From contig VXAY01002200.1 of assembly GCA_013399855.1 (NCBI GenBank), positions 1,062,561-1,126,560 on the forward strand: DNA of 64,000 nucleotides. The letters are read 5' to 3'. The notes below the pieces were generated by a model, which was not told the origin of the DNA, did not search any database, and saw only the letters and a list, made by a program, of their open reading frames with translations. This document shows, piece by piece, positions 60,893-64,000 of the stretch. How positions within the stretch are numbered: position 1 is the first letter of the stretch; each line of letters opens with the position of its first letter. The DNA is from Oxyruncus cristatus (lineage: Eukaryota > Chordata > Aves > Passeriformes > Cotingidae). The translations under genes and the position numbers were made by a program.

Positions 60893-63560
60893 AGGTTTTG
60901 AGGTTGTTTTTTGCATTTAGGGGAATTGCATCAAATGCACAGAATGAGGAACCAATTACTGTGGGATGAGCTCAAGAGGAATTTGGGGGACATTATCTGG
61001 AGAAGCCAGCAGTTGACCTCGCTAACCTTTGGCAGTCCTAGATCTAATGGCATTACCCAGTCTACTTCATCTTTTTGTATTGATAAATTTGTATTTCACA
61101 AGAGAATTCATACCAACACTGGCAAAATTCAGCATTAAGAACAAATGACCTCAGAATTCTTTCTCACAGTTTTTTCCTTTCCCAGGGAGTTGCAGATAGC
61201 TGCTGACACAAATATTGCATCAGCACATACTGAAGTTTGAGAAACAGAAAATATTCTCATTTAACATGGAAGGGATGTGATCAGTACAATGAAGAGCACA
61301 GTCTTTTTCACACTTGTCATGTTCCCAGGATGTTATCACAACTTACTGAAACTCTCAGAAAAGTAAAATAAAACCTGAGGTTCCTTAATCTTTGAGGGGC
61401 ATTGAAATTCAAGAGGAATAATAAATACAGAAGAGCTGTTCCTAGAGAAGCCTAGGGATTTTTCCACACAACTTCCATTAATATATATTTGATGGAAGTT
61501 GAGCAAGTAAATCTGTGCACACTAAAGTGAACACTTACAACAGGGTGCTGAAACAAATATTTATGTTTGAATAAGTTCTTCCTCCTCCAGATGCTAAATA
61601 CTATGTGTACTTTCACATGCCTTTCCAAGGCCAGTAGCGTCCCCATTTTTTTGATCTCAAAGGGTCCCAATAGAACTAGGAGAGTCACTTCAGTGATGCA
61701 ATGCTGCCCACTCTGAAGTGGTGAGCAACAACTTCTTTCTGTGTCTGACAGAGAAATTTCAATCAAGCTGAGTGGGGCTATTCAAACTTTTAATAGTTAT
61801 CATGCTGTGATCCTTGTGGAATTAATAGATAACTAAATTATACAGATATGAAACCTCAAACAAATGAAAAGTGCTCAGCTTAATTTTTCAAGGAATTGCC
61901 TTGAATTCTACCTTAGTAAGGCAAAATGTTCAGGCAGTATGAACTACTGTGACTATTGAAGTTGAGGTAATTATGCTGTATTAGTTTCAAACAGAGTAGA
62001 AAGAAGATGTTATATGACATTGCTGTGCTTAAACCTCAAGTATCAGTGTATGAAGAGGGAAAGAATCAAAAGCCACAATCAGATACCCACACAGACCTCC
62101 CCAGAGTTTGAGAGCATTCTCAGCAGAGCTCACGTCATCCGTCTCTGATATTACACACAGAACATAAAGTTTGTCTAGCCAGAATGACAGTCTCTATGAA
62201 ATAAGGAAATAAGCTTTTGAATTATCTGGGAAAGCCTCTGTACAGTGGCATTAAACCTAAATTTATGGGTATGCCACTTAAAATCGGAATGTAGCAAGCT
62301 CATTTTTAAAAACAGTGAAGTGGAGAAGATAATTTCTTTGCATAATTAAACAGCCAGCAGTGTCATTAAGTGAACTTACTTCCTTTGCTGCTTTGTGATA
62401 AGTTGTCCATCTTCCCTCCACTTTAGTGCTTGGGCTCCAAAGACAAGCTTCTAAGGTTCATAAATAAATGAATAAAGTAAATTTTCCAGGACCATATGCA
62501 TGCATTTTTTCAAACATACAAATGTCTGCAGTTATTTTCTTCATATCAGAATGGGAAAAAAGAAATCCATGTGCTCCAGTCTATCAATTCAGCTTCTGTT
62601 AGGAGACAATATCCCATGTTTCAGAAGGCAGAAGGCATCCCAGACTTGGCAGATGGTTTTTAATACACCTCCAACCTCTGGTGTCCCCTAATTTCGAATA
62701 GTGTTTGATTGGCTCAAATGCAGGAGGGAAAAACAAAGCTAAATGTGTTGCAAAATGTTAGCTTTTACAATTGCATATCACCGTATTTTATTATCTATAT
62801 ATAGTTTCAATCCCTATTGTGACCTATCCATCTATTTGTGGCCTCTCTGCCATGATGAAGCTGTGAGTTCCAGCATTAATTACAAGCTGCATGAAAAGAT
62901 ATGTTCTTTATGCACTTTTGAATTTATCATCTCATTCTGTCCTTCAATGTGTCCTTGACCTAAGGTTGTCAGAAAAGGAAAAAGAAAACTCCCAGTCTTT
63001 GTCCTTTGCACTGTAATTGCATAAAGAAGCATAAGAGGGTGAGCCAATATAAAAAAAGTACTTTCAAAAATATGCTGTGGTTTATGTGGAAACGGTAATA
63101 TCCAAGGGGCAGAGATTTGGTGGTCTGGATTATGAATCACTTCCTCATCCCAAAAAACTACCCTTGCTGATGTCATAACAAATAGAGCAACAACCTCTTG
63201 TCCAGGAAATTTAGCAATGTCTGAAAGGCTCAAACCAGACACAGATGAACAAAATTCCACTTTAATTTCCACTGTGATTCATCCAGAAGGTCTGTAGTGC
63301 CAGGGTTTTATTCAAAGTTAAAAGAAATGCAATTTTTAACAAAGTTTTTCAAAAGATTGTCTACCAAAGACATAACACAAAAGATGTCATTATCCTTCAG
63401 ATGATGAATGAGGAAAGCTAAAGCAAACAGACACAGAAACTTCAGTTATTGATCAGGCTTATAATACCATCTTCCCAACATGAGATACTGGCAAGAAATT
63501 TTTTAATAGGGAAAACACAGCAAGACCCAGGAGAAAAGCTATTTGCTTCATCTTCAATAA

Positions 63561-63600
63561 GAAAAAAAAAAAGAAAAAAAGAAAAAGTAAAAGTAAACAA
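63561..63600 (+). repeat. A-rich (GAAAA)n tract
   Basis: About 40 bp of A with spaced G, T and C. It gives rise to the F/L-rich open frame on the opposite strand, which is not a gene. Confidence 0.85.
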
Positions 63601-64000
63601 CATATGTAGAAATTGACAAAAGGAGAAATTGAATCAAAAAAAAACAAACAACCACCTTCAGTGGAAGACTTTGGAAAAATCTATTTTAAACTTAATAAAT
63701 TAAATAAGATGTGCTAAATAGGTTGTTGCCATAGGCCACAACCGGTAGAACCAGATCCTGACGAGGAAAGGTAAATTTTCACTCTAAAACTGAACCTTCT
63801 GGGGTGCAAATGAATAAAGAACAAACCTTAGCTCTTATCTGGAAGGAAAAGAAGGCGTAATGTTCCACCCTCATGGCTGCAGAGCAAAGCTGAATTCTCT
63901 GATGTGAATAAATCATGGATGTTTGAAAAAAATGTGGTGAAGAAAGTAATAGGTTCTCTTATTTTAAAGCTTCCCCATTTTCAAAAACGTTGTTTGTGGC

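Larger units (their letters stand above)
56723..64000. other. Mostly AT-rich non-coding stretch, 7.3 kb
   Basis: No gene or classifiable repeat was recognised. Open frames reach 134 codons (59991-60395, minus) but show no known domain, and several overlap on both strands. A GC-richer part at about 60530-60860 contains three N (60743-60745). An A-rich tract spans about 63561-63600. The sequence runs off the window end without a feature boundary. Confidence 0.45.

Noticed and set aside
60911..61138. KRIHTNTGKI resembling a zinc-finger linker
   Set aside because: No C2H2 spacing around it; one short resemblance only.
1..64000. CRISPR array, bacterial operon or phage system
   Set aside because: No regularly spaced direct repeats, no prokaryotic gene density; content is avian retrotransposon-rich nuclear DNA.

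Overview
The window looks like a gene-poor, AT-rich nuclear segment of a bird genome. The evidence is the transposable elements. There are many CR1 non-LTR retrotransposon pieces, several ending in the CR1 tail of ATTCTATG/ATTCTGTG units. There are also three endogenous-retrovirus LTRs or LTR fragments that begin TGTCATGG, a start I associate with neoavian and especially songbird ERV families. I see no Alu, L1 or other mammalian repeats and no bacterial gene organisation. No host protein-coding gene, exon chain, tRNA or rRNA can be supported. Nearly all open frames are short chance ORFs or pieces of CR1 ORF2. Calls on repeat family come from remembered consensus features, not from a search.

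Layout. 0.8-3.7 kb: an old CR1 on the minus strand with a nearly full but broken ORF2. 3.8-4.3 kb: a more decayed, probably older LINE reverse-transcriptase relic, also minus. 4.3-5.8 kb: a minus-strand CR1 whose reverse-transcriptase core is deleted, followed at 5.84-6.08 kb by a CR1 3' end on the plus strand, giving inverted CR1 tails. 11.75-12.17 kb: an ERV LTR with CCAAT, CRE-like and ETS-like sites and two GC-rich hairpins. 21.8, 24.7 and 29.9 kb: short CR1 3' pieces. 36.85-37.34 kb: a well-preserved CR1 RT fragment that lacks its 3' end. 38.37-39.94 kb: the first part of an ERV LTR abutting a second internally deleted CR1. 51.8-52.6 kb: an unassigned structured segment with a TATA-like box, a CATA microsatellite, degenerate tandem repeats and a 21-A tract. 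53.85 and 54.74 kb: two copies of an unassigned repeat of about 90 bp. 55.80-56.72 kb: a solo LTR with a 5-bp target-site duplication, an assembly gap and a strong CTCF-like motif. The rest is AT-rich intergenic or intronic sequence with simple repeats.

There is no operon or pathway here. Biological activity, if any, would lie in regulation (LTR promoters, CTCF-like site, homeodomain, SOX and T-box-like clusters) and in retrotransposon history (two CR1 copies that lost the RT core, truncated and chimeric insertions).
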